Assembly (NCBI GenBank): GCA_030704615.1
Contig: CM060731.1
Location: 71,964,756-72,028,755 of the forward strand
DNA length: 64,000 bases
DNA from: Takakia lepidozioides
Taxonomy: Eukaryota; Streptophyta; Takakiopsida; Takakiales; Takakiaceae
Reading direction: 5' to 3'
Made by a program: the position numbers and the translations under genes. Positions 37,701-48,844 of this stretch are shown here, in pieces (position 1 is the first letter of the stretch; every line of letters starts with the position of its first letter). The notes under the pieces were generated by a model. That model had not been told where the DNA came from. It saw nothing but the letters and a program-made list of their open reading frames with translations, and made no database searches.

Positions 37701-38313
37701 GGAATATGTAGAAAGTGAGGACAGCACAAGCATGACATATTTGAAATGCAAAATGACTTCATACAGTGATTTAAATTCAAATTACAAAGAGTTCAACGAT
37801 ATGTTGTCGATCGCACCCACAAATTAGATGAAACACATATTGAAATGTTCCAATGTGGCCTACTTGTAGTACTGAACATTCCTAATGGCCCCCAAGCTAT
37901 AGGAACATGATCCCCAAGAGTACAAAGACAAACACATCAATAGGTTAGTAACCAGAAGAGTCTTCACTTCACCGAATCCAAACATGGCCTGGTGAAAGAA
38001 CTGGTCTCTTTCGGGGTTGCAGTATATTCTCTCCAGATATAGGTAGAGATGCTGCAGGGGACCCACTTCCCTCTCGTCCCGAGACTACCCTCCCGCATTG
38101 TAACTATCTGGACATGTACAAGTAGGAAAAGTCCCCATCGTAACCTGAGATGCTCTGTCATGAATAACAGACCCTGAAGCGACCAATGTGTACACCCGAC
38201 CATAGCCCGGGGCCGGGACTTCCATCATATCTATCACCCGCGCCTGCATAATTCTTGGTGACTCCATCTTGCAGTCGTGATGTGCACCACGAACTGTTTT
38301 CCCATTTCTCTTT

Positions 38314-38660
38314 GTTGAATCTGGAAACTGAGTTGACGGACTCAGATTTAGGAACACGAGGGAAGAGAGAAGAAGGTGAGAGAAGATGGTGACACAAGAG
38401 CAACCGCTGCTTAGCTACTATTCATTAAGGAGCTTTTTTGTGAGTCTAGAAACTGAGTACGTTGACGCACTTAGTTTTAAGAGCACCAGGAAGAGAGAGA
38501 GAGAAGAAGGAGAACTCCTTTTAAGTCCATATTTTCTGTTGGAGCCCCTTTACATAGCTCCTTCATGAGTGAAGAAATTGGGTGCGTTGACGCACTCAGT
38601 TCTAGCCAAAATAAATAAATAAATATGCCTAGAACTGAGTGCGTCAACGCACCCAATTTT
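38314..38660. repeat. Family of small palindromes with a 31-bp perfect inverted repeat
   Basis: 38575-38605 and 38629-38659 are exact inverted copies (core GGGTGCGTTGACGCACTCAG) around a 23-base A/T-rich loop. Diverged single arms with GAAACTGAGT...TTGACG...ACT(T/C)AG occur at 38320-38345 and 38447-38472. It could be a compact MITE-like element or two TIR ends joined. Confidence 0.75.
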
Positions 38661-38689
38661 TGGGTTGACGATGATGATGAACAATGTCA

Positions 38690-38970
38690 TATCTCCGCGG
38701 AAATAGGTGTTGAACCGCGGTAATAGGCCCTTCATCTTTGACCACTTTGACGCTAGCTGGGCTGGGCTCACGCGGTGATAGGCCCTCTGTACCTATGGTG
38801 TCCGTGGTTATAGGCCCATCGGGTATAGGCACCATTTCTTTTGTAAGTGGGCCCAAGGTGATATGGTGGGAGTACATGATGATGTGGCACTGTTATATGT
38901 AGGCTCACGTTGACGTGGCATGAGCGTGGGCTCACACACTCACACGCTACGCTCACGCCGTAGCGTCGCT
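38690..38970. repeat. Dispersed GTGAGC / TAATAGGCCC repeat, copy 2
   Basis: Contains ACCGCGGTAATAGGCCC, GTGGTTATAGGCCC and a terminal run GGGCTCACACACTCACACGCTACGC. Related to copies at 37.4, 58.0 and 61.1 kb. Confidence 0.55.
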
Positions 38971-39581
38971 GGCTTCCATGCCATCACAGGGGGTTCTATT
39001 TTGTGAGCTCATACGTTTTGGGTCGTCCATTGCTTGGTGAAAGCAAGCTAGGGTGACTCAGTAAAACTGTAACATCATCATTTTTGCAGTACATACTTAT
39101 TCTCTATTGACCCATACTCTTTGCATTCTATGAAAAAAATCAAATGGGACTCATATAGTGTACTCTTACTACAACATATTTACCCACTTTAAAGCATCAT
39201 CAGTCAATTCATAAATATGTGGAAGTATTGGACTTTTGAAAAAGTCGTGGCCAAATGCAATAGTACACAAATGTTATCGTTATGGACTTCTTTCTTTCAT
39301 GTACTACAAGAGATGAGCGTTTTTAGGACTACGGATTTGGCAGAGTCATAAAAACGACACTAGGTATATGACTACAGAGCGCTGAAATGCATTGTAGTCA
39401 TAGTTTTATCACTTTGCAGTAATAGATATCACTACATGACTCCGGAAAGTTAGGGAGCATTGGTCAAACATTGTTGACCATGATGACAGGGATGGTTTTA
39501 TGACTAGTGTGATATGTTTGACTACACGTGGACGACGTTTCATGGAATCTTATGACTCCATGACTGAAGAAGGTTTTACAG

Positions 39582-39790
39582 CTCTATTTATACGACTACA
39601 TCCCTACACGTGTCATTTTGAAAGCTCATACACGAATGTATTCATCCATTGGATGAGTTTATCCATCGATGACATGGCATGTAAACTTATGAGTCTCTTA
39701 CTGCAAATTGTTTCATAACTCTATATACATGACTACATCACTATACGTGTCATTTAAAAGGCATATACATTAATGAATTCATCCAATGGA
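39582..39790. repeat. Direct repeat of about 70 bp
   Basis: 39582-39655 and 39719-39790 share CTCTAT...GACTACATC.CTA.ACGTGTCATTT and ATGAATTCATCC-like ends. The surrounding 39.3-39.8 kb is rich in TATGACTAC motifs. Non-coding. Confidence 0.65.
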
Positions 39791-40075
39791 TGGATGGGTT
39801 CATCCATCCGCCTATACAGTGTGTTGATTTGATATCTGTTCAATAAATTGGACCTGGATGGACGTGGCTTAACAAGCATCGCAAGATATATGAGATTAAA
39901 ATACGCAATGGTCATGGTTGTATAAGGATAGATCATGTGATGGAAATTATTTTGAATCGTTAGATTTTATAGGATCTAACGGTCTAGATTATTTAAGATC
40001 TAACGGTTTAAGATTACATCGCCGAACTTTACACCGGGCTGGGACTTAGGCTTTTTTGTCTCTTGCATTTCACCA

Positions 40076-40470
40076 TCTTCTATTTGATGTTGTGTCATGG
40101 AACGCGATGATTGCAAGATATGCAGGGGCGTGGGATGGAGGCTTTGCAGACCTTCCTACTCTTGAGCAAATGATGCAGGAAGGAGAAGAGGAGGAAGAGA
40201 GGAGACGAGGAGAAGATCCCAACATTCTTGCGAGCTCGCCGTTCTTGGGAGAGTCAGCTTGGTCTTAGCAGGCCGTGTTTCAATCTCTGCCTGCTCAGCT
40301 GCACCGTGGTGGTTCGATCTCACATACCAATCCGGCATTACCTGACTACAGATACAAGCAGCACACACAAGTGGTCCTTTTGGGTTGATGGTCGGTCAAA
40401 TCCTCCATGGGTCATGACACAAGATAAAGGACAATGTGGTGAGGATACCTTATTCTTCGACCTATTTCAG
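40076..40470 (+). pseudogene. PPR fragment with leader in reversed order
   Basis: 40085-40180 encodes part of a P motif (DVVSWNAMIARYAG ... EQMMQEGEE). It is followed, not preceded, by the PPR leader block at 40240-40440 (TTCTTGGGAGAGTCAGCTTGGTCTT... close to 11740-11960). The block order is therefore swapped relative to the intact gene. No downstream PPRs. Confidence 0.75.
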
Positions 40471-40489
40471 CCTGTTTTGCCCTCTCATC

Positions 40490-41830
40490 AGACTCGGCCC
40501 TGAGATGCATATTGAATTTTGTATAGTAGCTCGTTGGGTGGATCTGTGGTTGTTAAGAGTGACTTTGACAAGTTGCTGCTGATGTGGCAGCATGAAAGTA
40601 TCCAAAAACAGGTAACAGAGATGAGGAGAAGCTTTGGAATGAACACTTTTCCAATCCCAGTCAATGGCGAGACAATGGAGACAAAAATGTGAGTGCATGT
40701 TGGTTGATAACCGGATACTGAACCGCTGGAGGCCTCCTGACATAAACTCCATTTGTCCATAACCACATGGGTTAAATTTTGTATTTGTTGCCAATTGGCA
40801 GGATATCAGAAACGGAGAATCTCCAAAACCCCGGAACCGGAGGATGTGAACACAAAGTTCAAGTTAAGCATCCGTAATCGGCTGATATTTAGAAAACAAA
40901 TAACCACACAACATTGGTGTCTATGTGCCATTGCATGCTATGCCCTAGCATTACATGCTACAAATGTCATAGTATGGCATATGTTATGGATGTATATATG
41001 CATCTCATTTTTGGACTGGGTCCGGGGTATGGCATTTTTTTTTTAGGGTGGAGAACATTTTTCGGACAACTGTGATTTAGGACTCTTGTTAACTGACAAT
41101 GGCGGCATGACATGGACTGCTTTGTAGTCATTTAAATAACCAGACCGTAATCACTACTTGAACCTATTCTGCACCTGCTCCAAACTTATACTACAAAATT
41201 TGTTTAACATCCGAAATATTACCATTTATATTTTTTAAAGTGAAATAAATTACCAAAACGTGGTCATTTGAATGACTAAATACACCAACATCTACTTGCC
41301 ACCTAACACTTGTTGGATGACAACATTGGTTGAATAGGGACCACATGTTGCTATCATGCAATTTCAAATCATATTGTCCTATATATATTAGAAATTGATT
41401 TAATTTGTGGGGATAGGAAATGTCCAGGCACTATTTGAATACATGTATGATGCTTGTATATTTAACCAAAGCATCATGATATTTCCTGTTTGCCTTGCCT
41501 TCAGCCTAGTCTGCTCAAATATTTGTGACCATACAACCACACGCATATACTCAGTGAATTTCACCAAACCCAGATGAATGACAACAACACCACACGCACA
41601 CGCACACATGTAATGAAACTTGCAGCATTCAAAAAATATGATACATGCAAATGATCTTCTCAATTTATATATATATTGAATAAAATTCAATATAAATACA
41701 AATTTAAATGATTTTTATTAAATTTATTGTAGTAGATGTTTAGTAAATATTGTTGTTCCAAGAGAATCCATACCCTGATCACATCCCTAATATGAGTTGA
41801 AATCCTAGTTTTCTACAGTTTCACCGTCAG
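40490..41830. other. No recognisable gene
   Basis: Short frames only, including 40462-40794 and 41400-41690 on the minus strand, none recognised. Confidence 0.4.
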
Positions 41831-41832
41831 CT

Positions 41833-43180
41833 CGGGAGACCTCCTGTCAATCACAATTGCTTCATTTTTTTAATATTAGCCTACAAAAAAATGCCAAACA
41901 TTGTCACTCTAGAAGTACAGGAGAATTATGACTGTTGTCCCAAGTTCGACATCTCCACTGAGGCAAGGGAGATCTCCCGATCTATGATTAGAACATAGTA
42001 AGATAGAAAGACATCCCGTCGAGATACGTCCCAAAATGTCCAGAGTAATTTATTAGAGCATCACCAAACCAAATTTGTACAACCATTGAGGTCCCTGGCT
42101 ATGGGCACTAATCAACCATCACCATCCCATAGGACCCAAAACCATAGTCTTCAACGCAAACCAATACTGAACATAGTCTCTATAGAAGCCAATTCATTCG
42201 AACAGTTCGGCTCCAATGCATCAGCCTTTCGACATGACTGTTTATCTCCGTCTATCATCGTCCTCGAGTCTCAGACCGGTTCCTCAAGAGCGTCATCCAT
42301 AAAATAAGAACCACCTAGCGGATTCCAAGGTCACAGGCAAGGCCGTGAACCGATTATTCTTCATTCATTTAAATCATAGCTCCACGCACAAAACACATGC
42401 AGACCAGGACAGACGGGAGGTCTCCCCTCCCAATTAGCGATACACATAAGGCATAGTCAAATTAAATTGGGGGATAAACATGGACAGGATACAACAACCC
42501 ACCAAAGCCATAAGAGAATGAGGAGTCTGACAGGAACAAGCACAAATAGAAAGGCAAAGAGGACGGGAGGTCTCCCGTCCTTACTCACGCTCTCTAGTCT
42601 AAAAGAGTCTGACGGGTGTGATGACGAAACCAAAACATGCACATAGTCAGGTAGGGGAGATCTCCCATGGTGATACCTCTCATATTGACATGAGTAATGA
42701 ATTCCAAAACCGAACAAAGAGTACACAGAGAACACAGAGCACAACCATGATATCCATCGCTCTGGACATGAAATGAATAAAAAACAATGAACCATTTGGA
42801 TTCATAATTTGCGCTTAGAGAATAGTGTCATTGTCAATGTACATTATTTACAATATCCCAACTGGTGGAAGACTGTCACCCGACTAGTAAGAACGGGTAA
42901 CGGATTCTACTCTCATCCCAGATCTCCCCAGATGGACATTTCGTTGCCTTGCATCTGTTTGAGGGCGTTGTGCTCGCCAACAGATCTCCTCCTTAGAAAT
43001 ACTCATATACCTCCAGAGACCCTCCTGGCCTATTGGTGTGGTATGTCCATCCTTCTTCTTGTCGGATGTTGACTTTCATACGACGCTTGGCCTTGACTGG
43101 AACAAATAAACCAATCCATGAGACAAATCAGTATACTTTCCAGATTCATGGTGCGCAGCAGGGACGGGAGACTTCCCGTG
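41833..43180. repeat. Cluster of GGGAG-NN-CTCCC palindromes
   Basis: Short palindromic motifs recur at 41833-41846, 41967-41978 (perfect GGGAGATCTCCC), 42412-42430, 42561-42580 (GGACGGGAGGTCTCCCGTCC), 42654-42666 and 43161-43180. Several share the flank GACGGGAG...CCGT(C/G)CTTACT. The region has no supported exon and may be intron of the neighbouring FCP1-like gene. Confidence 0.7.
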
Positions 43181-43274
43181 CTTACTGACCCATTCTAACC
43201 TCTTAACCTACTACTCCAAGACACATCGGTTGACATAAAAAGAAGAAGTTGAAAGTAAAGAGGTGGGAACATAC

Positions 43275-43842
43275 CTAAAAACACACAAGGGTCAGTAATC
43301 CCTAGGGGACTTGCATATCTCGCTAGCCAAATCCAATCAGGGTGAGAGCTATCGACAGGCATCTGAACATTTGCACACTTCCCGTAATTCTCCTCCATGT
43401 ACTCTTGAACTGTCGGAGATGACATCATGCCAGAAAAGAATGGCCATAAAGCCTCAACAAGATCCTCAACAAAAGAATCTCGCCCCTCCTTGACGATCGG
43501 CATTAGAGTGCCATCAAAGGATCTCGGGTAAAAACCAGTGTTCAAAGGGTTCCTCAGGGCTTTGGTGGGCTCATCATCAATCAAAAGCGTTTGGCCTTTT
43601 AGGCCGTAGGGCTTACAACTTCTCCCGAAGTGTTCCCAAAGACCAACAATGTCTTTAACGTAGAACGGATGTGTTGAGGCAATGTAGGCAGGAAGCTTGG
43701 TGCAAGTATCCCGACACCAGATAAAGCAAAATTTCCTGACCATATCCTTCGGGAAGAAGAGCCTCACGACGTCTTCCTCTTGAAGCACCTTTTTTGCCAC
43801 CTTCCTCCCATCGGACTTCATCATTGTGAAGTTCAAATCCTC
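43275..43842 (-). CDS. FCP1-like (NLI-interacting factor, HAD superfamily) phosphatase exon, partial
   Basis: A frame on the minus strand lies between an acceptor (CAG, 43845-43843) and a donor (AG|GTATGT at 43275/43274), so I read it as an internal exon of 568 bp. It encodes HPFYVKDIVGLWEHFGR then TLLIDDEPTKALRNPLNTGF, the pattern of FCP1-homology domains of plant HAD phosphatases: a lysine region and the acidic DD loop with KALRNP..NT. The N-terminal half with the nucleophile DxDxT should lie upstream, but that side is occupied by the retroelement and I do not find it. No stop codon interrupts the exon. Confidence 0.5.
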
Positions 43843-44330
43843 CTGCTCTGAGGCAGAAGTGGTGGACTCCGACGCCGCACACTACAAGGAATCGCCGAAA
43901 TAACCACTCAAAAAACAACTGGAAACCCAGTGTCGTGCGCATACGTTCTAGCTAGTTTCACACTGTGCTTATTTAACTTGACAGCTGTCGTGCGCATACG
44001 TATCGTTACACAACTACATCACTGTCCAAACCACACCACACATATATGCACAATAAAGTAGTCTGCCACAATCGCCCCCCTAGCTGGTGGATAGGTCCCT
44101 CTAACTCCAGATAGCTACAAGATGTAATAGCCACAGCCGTACTAAGTCCTCTATCACTGTCCCTATCGTGCTCAAACTCTATCAACCAAGAGGCCGGGTA
44201 CAAGAGTAGCCCCATCGTTAGTCGTCGTCTTGCAATCTGTGAACTTGAGCCAAGATCTCGTGTGTTCAAGGTCTCCTAGTAGCTTGGCCTTGCATTTCTT
44301 GTTAGCCTTCTATGGTTGTATCCACTCCCA

Positions 44331-45218
44331 TTATCCAATGCAATGTGGACATAACCAATCCCCATCCGGAACCATCTCAAGAGGTGGAGTCAAGCATCCC
44401 ATATGCCAACCTCTAGAGCATCGATCACACACCAGCATGGTGGCTGCCCCTTTAGCAGACCCACACAACATGCACCTCAAACCTGCAGATATCACTGCCA
44501 GGTTTGGGTCAATCCTGCCATCGACATTCGGAAGGTGACATGGAGCACAATTACGCACATGGTCCTTCCAAGTTATGCCATCCCGACCCTCCAAGACCAA
44601 GACGCCTGAGGGCAAGACCTCTCGAACCCTCAAAATAACACGTCCTGCAGTCACATCCAGGGTCGTAGGAGCAGTCTGCTGCAGATAGACATAGTCACCA
44701 GGGTTGAATCTCCGAACCCCAAGACGATAGCCCCCACCACGTATGGTAGCATACCTCAACGTATCACGGTGTTGTGCAATGGCAAGGTTCTCGAAAGCCA
44801 TGGGCATGACTCTCTTGAACAACTCTGCACACTGCTCACATGCACGTGCCCACACGTCCGGATCGTCAAGGTTAAGAACTGTAGCAGCTTCTCTGCGAAT
44901 GGATGTAGGCAAATCCGGCTCTCGGCCAAAGAGAAGAAAGTATGGTGAGAAGGAGGCAAGTGATGCTTGCTTGCTGAACCTGTAGCCCATGGCTAACCAG
45001 GGTAACTGAAGGTCCCAATCTCCTAGGTGTCCCTCCTGCAAGCCATACTTGCGCAAACCCCTCTTTACTGTCTGAACAACTCTCTCTGCCAAGCCATCGG
45101 CCTCAGGATGATCCCGAGAAGTGGTGCGGTGGTCTATCAAGGCCTTGTCACACAAAGCCTGAAACTCCCCCAAGAACTCTCTCCCTTGGTCCGTGAGTAC
45201 CTCAGCTGGAGCACCGAA
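44331..45218 (-). pseudogene. Integrase C-terminal part plus PHD finger (retroelement)
   Basis: Continues the integrase frame after the TGA at 45221-45219. LTDQGREF carries the second catalytic Asp and DGLAERVVQ the Glu of the D-D-E triad; with the first Asp in LDFAGP upstream the triad is intact. A C-terminal SH3-like stretch (RFNPGDYVYLQQ) follows. The last 49 residues (44480-44334) form a C4HC3 PHD finger: CMLC, CDRC, H, C, CPHC, with the typical W before the last pair (DGDWLCPHC). PHD fingers bind histone H3 tails, so this module may steer integration, as chromodomains do in other gypsy elements (inference). Confidence 0.88.
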
Positions 45219-46408
45219 TCAGCTAAGCACACAATCCAAGAATGCATACGCAGCTCCCTCACTAGCCTTATCAGGCAATGGAACCAACTCAATCCATTTG
45301 GAGAAGTGCTCCACCATCACCAACACGTACTTGTTGTGACGCATGGTTTGTGGCAACGGCCCTGCGAAGTCAAGACTCCACCTGTAGCCCAATCCCATGA
45401 TCGGAAGAGGGTGCAATTGTGGAGTAGGGGCGTTGAATGAAGCACGCACCCTGTCACACACCATGCACCTAGCCACAAATTGTTGCACCTCTGTGTGCAT
45501 ACCACGCCACCAATACTGCCCCTGCAGTAGGCTATAGGTGCATCGCACCCCAAAATGCCCCAACTCCTCGTGGGCATGCCGCACTAACCGTGCCCGCTGT
45601 GTTGGGTGAGGCACTATCCTCACTTGACCATCCTCCCACACTCGGAGCAGGTGTGTCCCCTCCCACTTGAACCTCTTGGCTCGTTGTAGGATCCGATCCC
45701 TCTCCTTGGCAGTCACAGTGGCTGCAGTGTCTCCAGTGCGGAGGTAGTCCAACACAACTGAATCCTCATGTATATCTTTGGCGCCACCTTGCTCATTGCT
45801 GGCCTCAGGGTCCTCAGACACTTGATCTACAGTCATCCCTGTTGCAGGTCCAACCTGGCCTTCCGCTGCCAAGATACACAGAAATGCAGATGCATGCCAT
45901 CCGGGCACCATCTCCTCGTCCGTCTCACCATGCCACCGAGCTCCAGTGTCATCCTGCTGGCTCATGCATGGATTGCGACTCAACCCATCTGCATTGCGAT
46001 TGACCAAACCCGGTCGATGCACCACCTGAAAGTCATACTCTTGAAGGATGAGTGCCCACCGTGCAAGCTTCCCCGTAAGCTTGTCTGACTCCATCAACCA
46101 CTTGAGTGGTTGGTGATCCGTGACAAGGGTGAAGAGATTGCCGTATAGATAGCACCTGAAGTGTGCCACGGCCCACACTGCAGCTAAGCATTCTCCCTCA
46201 TATGAGCTATACTTAGACTCTGCAGCATTTTTCGAGCGGCTAGCATAAGCCACTACGAACTCTCTTCCCTCATCATCCACCTGTGTGAGCACCACACAAG
46301 CCCCAGCATGCTCCAATCTGTATGCAGCTGAAAAGGTCGTCTCAAGATGGGCGCCGAGGTCAACCTCGCCTTGAGCTCTTGAAAAGCTTGTTCTTGCTCA
46401 TCTTCCCA
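45219..46408 (-). pseudogene. RNase H and integrase N-terminal part (retroelement)
   Basis: After the TAG at 46411-46409 the RT connection reads on (QAFQELKARLTSAPIL, HTDWS), then a frameshift between about 46330 and 46310 moves the frame to 46316-45219. RNase H motifs: VVAYASRS, YSSYEGECLA, TDHQPLKWL. The integrase HHCC zinc finger follows (HAHEELGH ... CMVC), then the core with LDFAGPLP (first catalytic Asp). A TGA at 45221-45219 ends the frame; the neighbouring sequence suggests an Arg codon there originally. Confidence 0.88.
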
Positions 46409-47449
46409 CTACCACTCCTGGTCTACCTTGGTCAGCTTGGTTAGAGCCTTTGCAATGGCACTAAATCCCTTAACAAACCGTCTGTAATAGTTTGCTAACC
46501 CCATGAAAGCTCGAACTCGGCTCACATCCGTGGGGCGTGGAACCTGTGCAATGGACTCTACCTTAGTCTGCTGTACCCCCAATCCTCCAGGATATATCAT
46601 GTGACCCAGATACTCAATCTGGTTGTGGAAAAACTTGCACTTGCCCGGATGCAACTTCAATCCGTGCGTCCTTAAGCTCTCAAATACCCCCTGAAGGTGT
46701 CTCTCATGCTCCTCCACCGTAGCACTAAAGATGATGATGTCATCTATGTAGCACCGAGCAAACTCCACCCCTGCTAGAATCCTGTCCATGACTCTTTGAA
46801 ACTCAGCGGGAGCGTTTTTAAGTCCAAATGGTAAGAACCGCCACTGGTATAGGCAATCCTTCCCGTGCTCATTGATCCCCCAGAATGCCGTCTTTTGCTT
46901 ATCCGCCTCCTTGATCGGCAACTGGTGATATCCGGATCGTAAATCCAACGTGCTAAAGACCTTGGAATGCCCAATGGCATCAAATATCTCCTCTGGTGTC
47001 GGCATGGCATACCTATCGGACTTGGTCTGACGATTTACAGGCCGGTAATCACCGCACATACGTCTCTCCGTCCAATTGCCATAGACATCTTTCTTGGCTG
47101 GCATCACTGTGGCTGAAGCATACTCTCCACCATAGAGCTCCACCAAACCTGCCTCCCAGAGATCTTGAGTCCTCATCTGAATCAAAGACCTCTCCATGTC
47201 ACTGTATCTATAGGGTCTCCGAAAGATTGGCGTGTCAGTGGCCAACTCAATACGGATCTCTTGACCCTTCAGTGCTCCCAAGTCCTTCAAACTGAAGGCA
47301 AAGCAATTCCTGTAAGCCCTCAGGAACCGCCGTATACGTCGTCTCTCTCCTCCGGTGACAATGGGTCCAATGTCAGGCTCCCAATTGTCCTCCGTAACTG
47401 CAACCTTAAGTCCAGTGGGCTTAGAGGTAGAGGACGCGTCCCATGGTTG
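46409..47449 (-). pseudogene. Reverse transcriptase (Ty3/gypsy type)
   Basis: Frame-continuous with the methyltransferase across TAG 47452-47450. Motifs: RRMCGDYRPVN, STLDLRSGYHQLPI (motif A Asp), LPFGLKNAPAEFQRVMD, YIDDIIIFS (46750-46739, catalytic DD), KCKFFHNQIEYLGH, ANYYRRFVKGFS. Catalytic residues are intact. It ends in TAG at 46411-46409. Confidence 0.93.
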
Positions 47450-48844
47450 CTATGCTGCAACCTCTTGAGCAGTACTCCCTTCCTGCTCAGTCAATGACAA
47501 GGCCTCATCCTGCCCCATCATCTCATCATTGAGAACCTCCTCATCCCGAGAAGAATCCCCAACCTCATCCATCACAGCTGCCTTGGCTGCCAACTCCCTC
47601 TGAACCTCGAGCACCTCCCACGTGTGCCATGGATGTCTACACCTCGTGGTCCTCACCGGCTCGCCCCCACTCGCTGCCTGTACCATCTCGGTAGGCAGAG
47701 AGACCGTCAAGGGAAGTGCACTCCGCACTCTACGTTGCTCAGCCATAGCCAAGCTGATAATCCAGGTCAAGCAATTGAGATCCATTGCTTGCCCCAACAC
47801 CTGACGACGTGATGCCTCAGAAAGAGAAGGCACCGTCGTGGTCCCAGTGGAAAATCCCATAGCCCGCTCTCGCTCGTCGGCAATAGGCTCCACTAACTGT
47901 TGCAACTGGCTATCCCACAAGAGGCCAGGTCCACCATCCCGAAAAGCATGGGATCCTGGGAAGCTGAGCAGTGTAGGTAATGCTGCTCGTGGTTGACCCA
48001 CCCTGTTGACCACTGCCAAAGGCGAACGGTCATCATGTCTCACACGTTGAGACTGCCTCCCTGTGTCCAAAATGCCATCCACGGTGAGGTGTGCTGGCCG
48101 CTGCACTCCATCAAATGCACGCTTGAGCAGTGCGGGTGGCATCAAGTTAGTCCACCAAAGCCGTGGACGATGAGCCCGTGATCCCACTGCAGCTGCATCC
48201 AGCAGCACTGCTGACCCAAGCCACGACCGGACTTGATGCACACTGGCCATCACCCTGGCCCGAGAATCACCCATCAGTGGCACATTCTCCAAGATGTATG
48301 CTGGAGATACAGCTTGATGAAGCTGCAAGTGGCGCAAAACCCGCACCATCTCCCAAAACAGACCCGTCATCGAGTCTCGCAATCCATTGCCATGCCCGGC
48401 TGATGAATGCCCTTGGCAGGGCCATCCTGCCACTATCAGATCAATGGAGCCAACCTGCTCCAAATCTTGCGCCCCCAACAAGGAAATGTCTGCTGGCAAG
48501 GCTTGTTGGTATCCACGAACTGCAGACACAGGCAACAAGTCAGGGTACTGCTGTACCAACTGAGCCACATGGCGCAGTGAGACGCGTCGTGCAGTCTCAT
48601 CCCTCTCCACATACAGGTAACGCCTTACCCGCACACCTGCCTGTAGCACAGCAGCCAATCCGGTGCTGATCCCGCCAAAAAAGTCTAGAAGGCAAATGCC
48701 TTCATCCATATACTGCCACACAATAGGTGTGGTATCCAATGGTGACAACTGAGGTGGTCCTGGTGCAATACCCGCACTCTTTTCCTCTCCTGACGGTACA
48801 AAAGCCTCTACCCAGGCTTGTTGCACCCGTCGATCAGCAACCTG
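47450..48844 (-). pseudogene. C5 cytosine DNA methyltransferase domain inside a retroelement
   Basis: Transfers methyl from S-adenosylmethionine to cytosine C5. Numbering from 48826: motif I ICLLDFFGGISTGLA (44-58, cofactor), motif IV AGWPCQGHS (133-141; nucleophile C137, codon 48418-48416), motif VI YILENV (177-182), motif VIII SRAHRPRLWW (216-225; resembles the DNMT3-type SxxHRxR-W), and motif IX/X remnants ERERAMGFS and LGQAMDLNCL. The motif order is the canonical I-to-X, not the permuted DRM order. All key residues are present. It lies between protease and RT in the same frame, bounded by TAG at 48847-48845 and TAG at 47452-47450. The C-terminal 90 residues are acidic and unassigned. Precedent: methyltransferases inside retrotransposons of dinoflagellates and the charophyte Klebsormidium are known from the literature. 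Confidence 0.92.

Noticed and set aside
43880-43900. CACTACAAGGAA resembling a CACTA transposon end
   Set aside because: No matching inverted end found in the window and no CACTA transposase; one short motif is not enough.
44079-44300. 3' LTR starting after the G-rich tract (TGTGGCAGACTAC...)
   Set aside because: The same sequence is not seen on the 5' side, so an LTR there cannot be shown.
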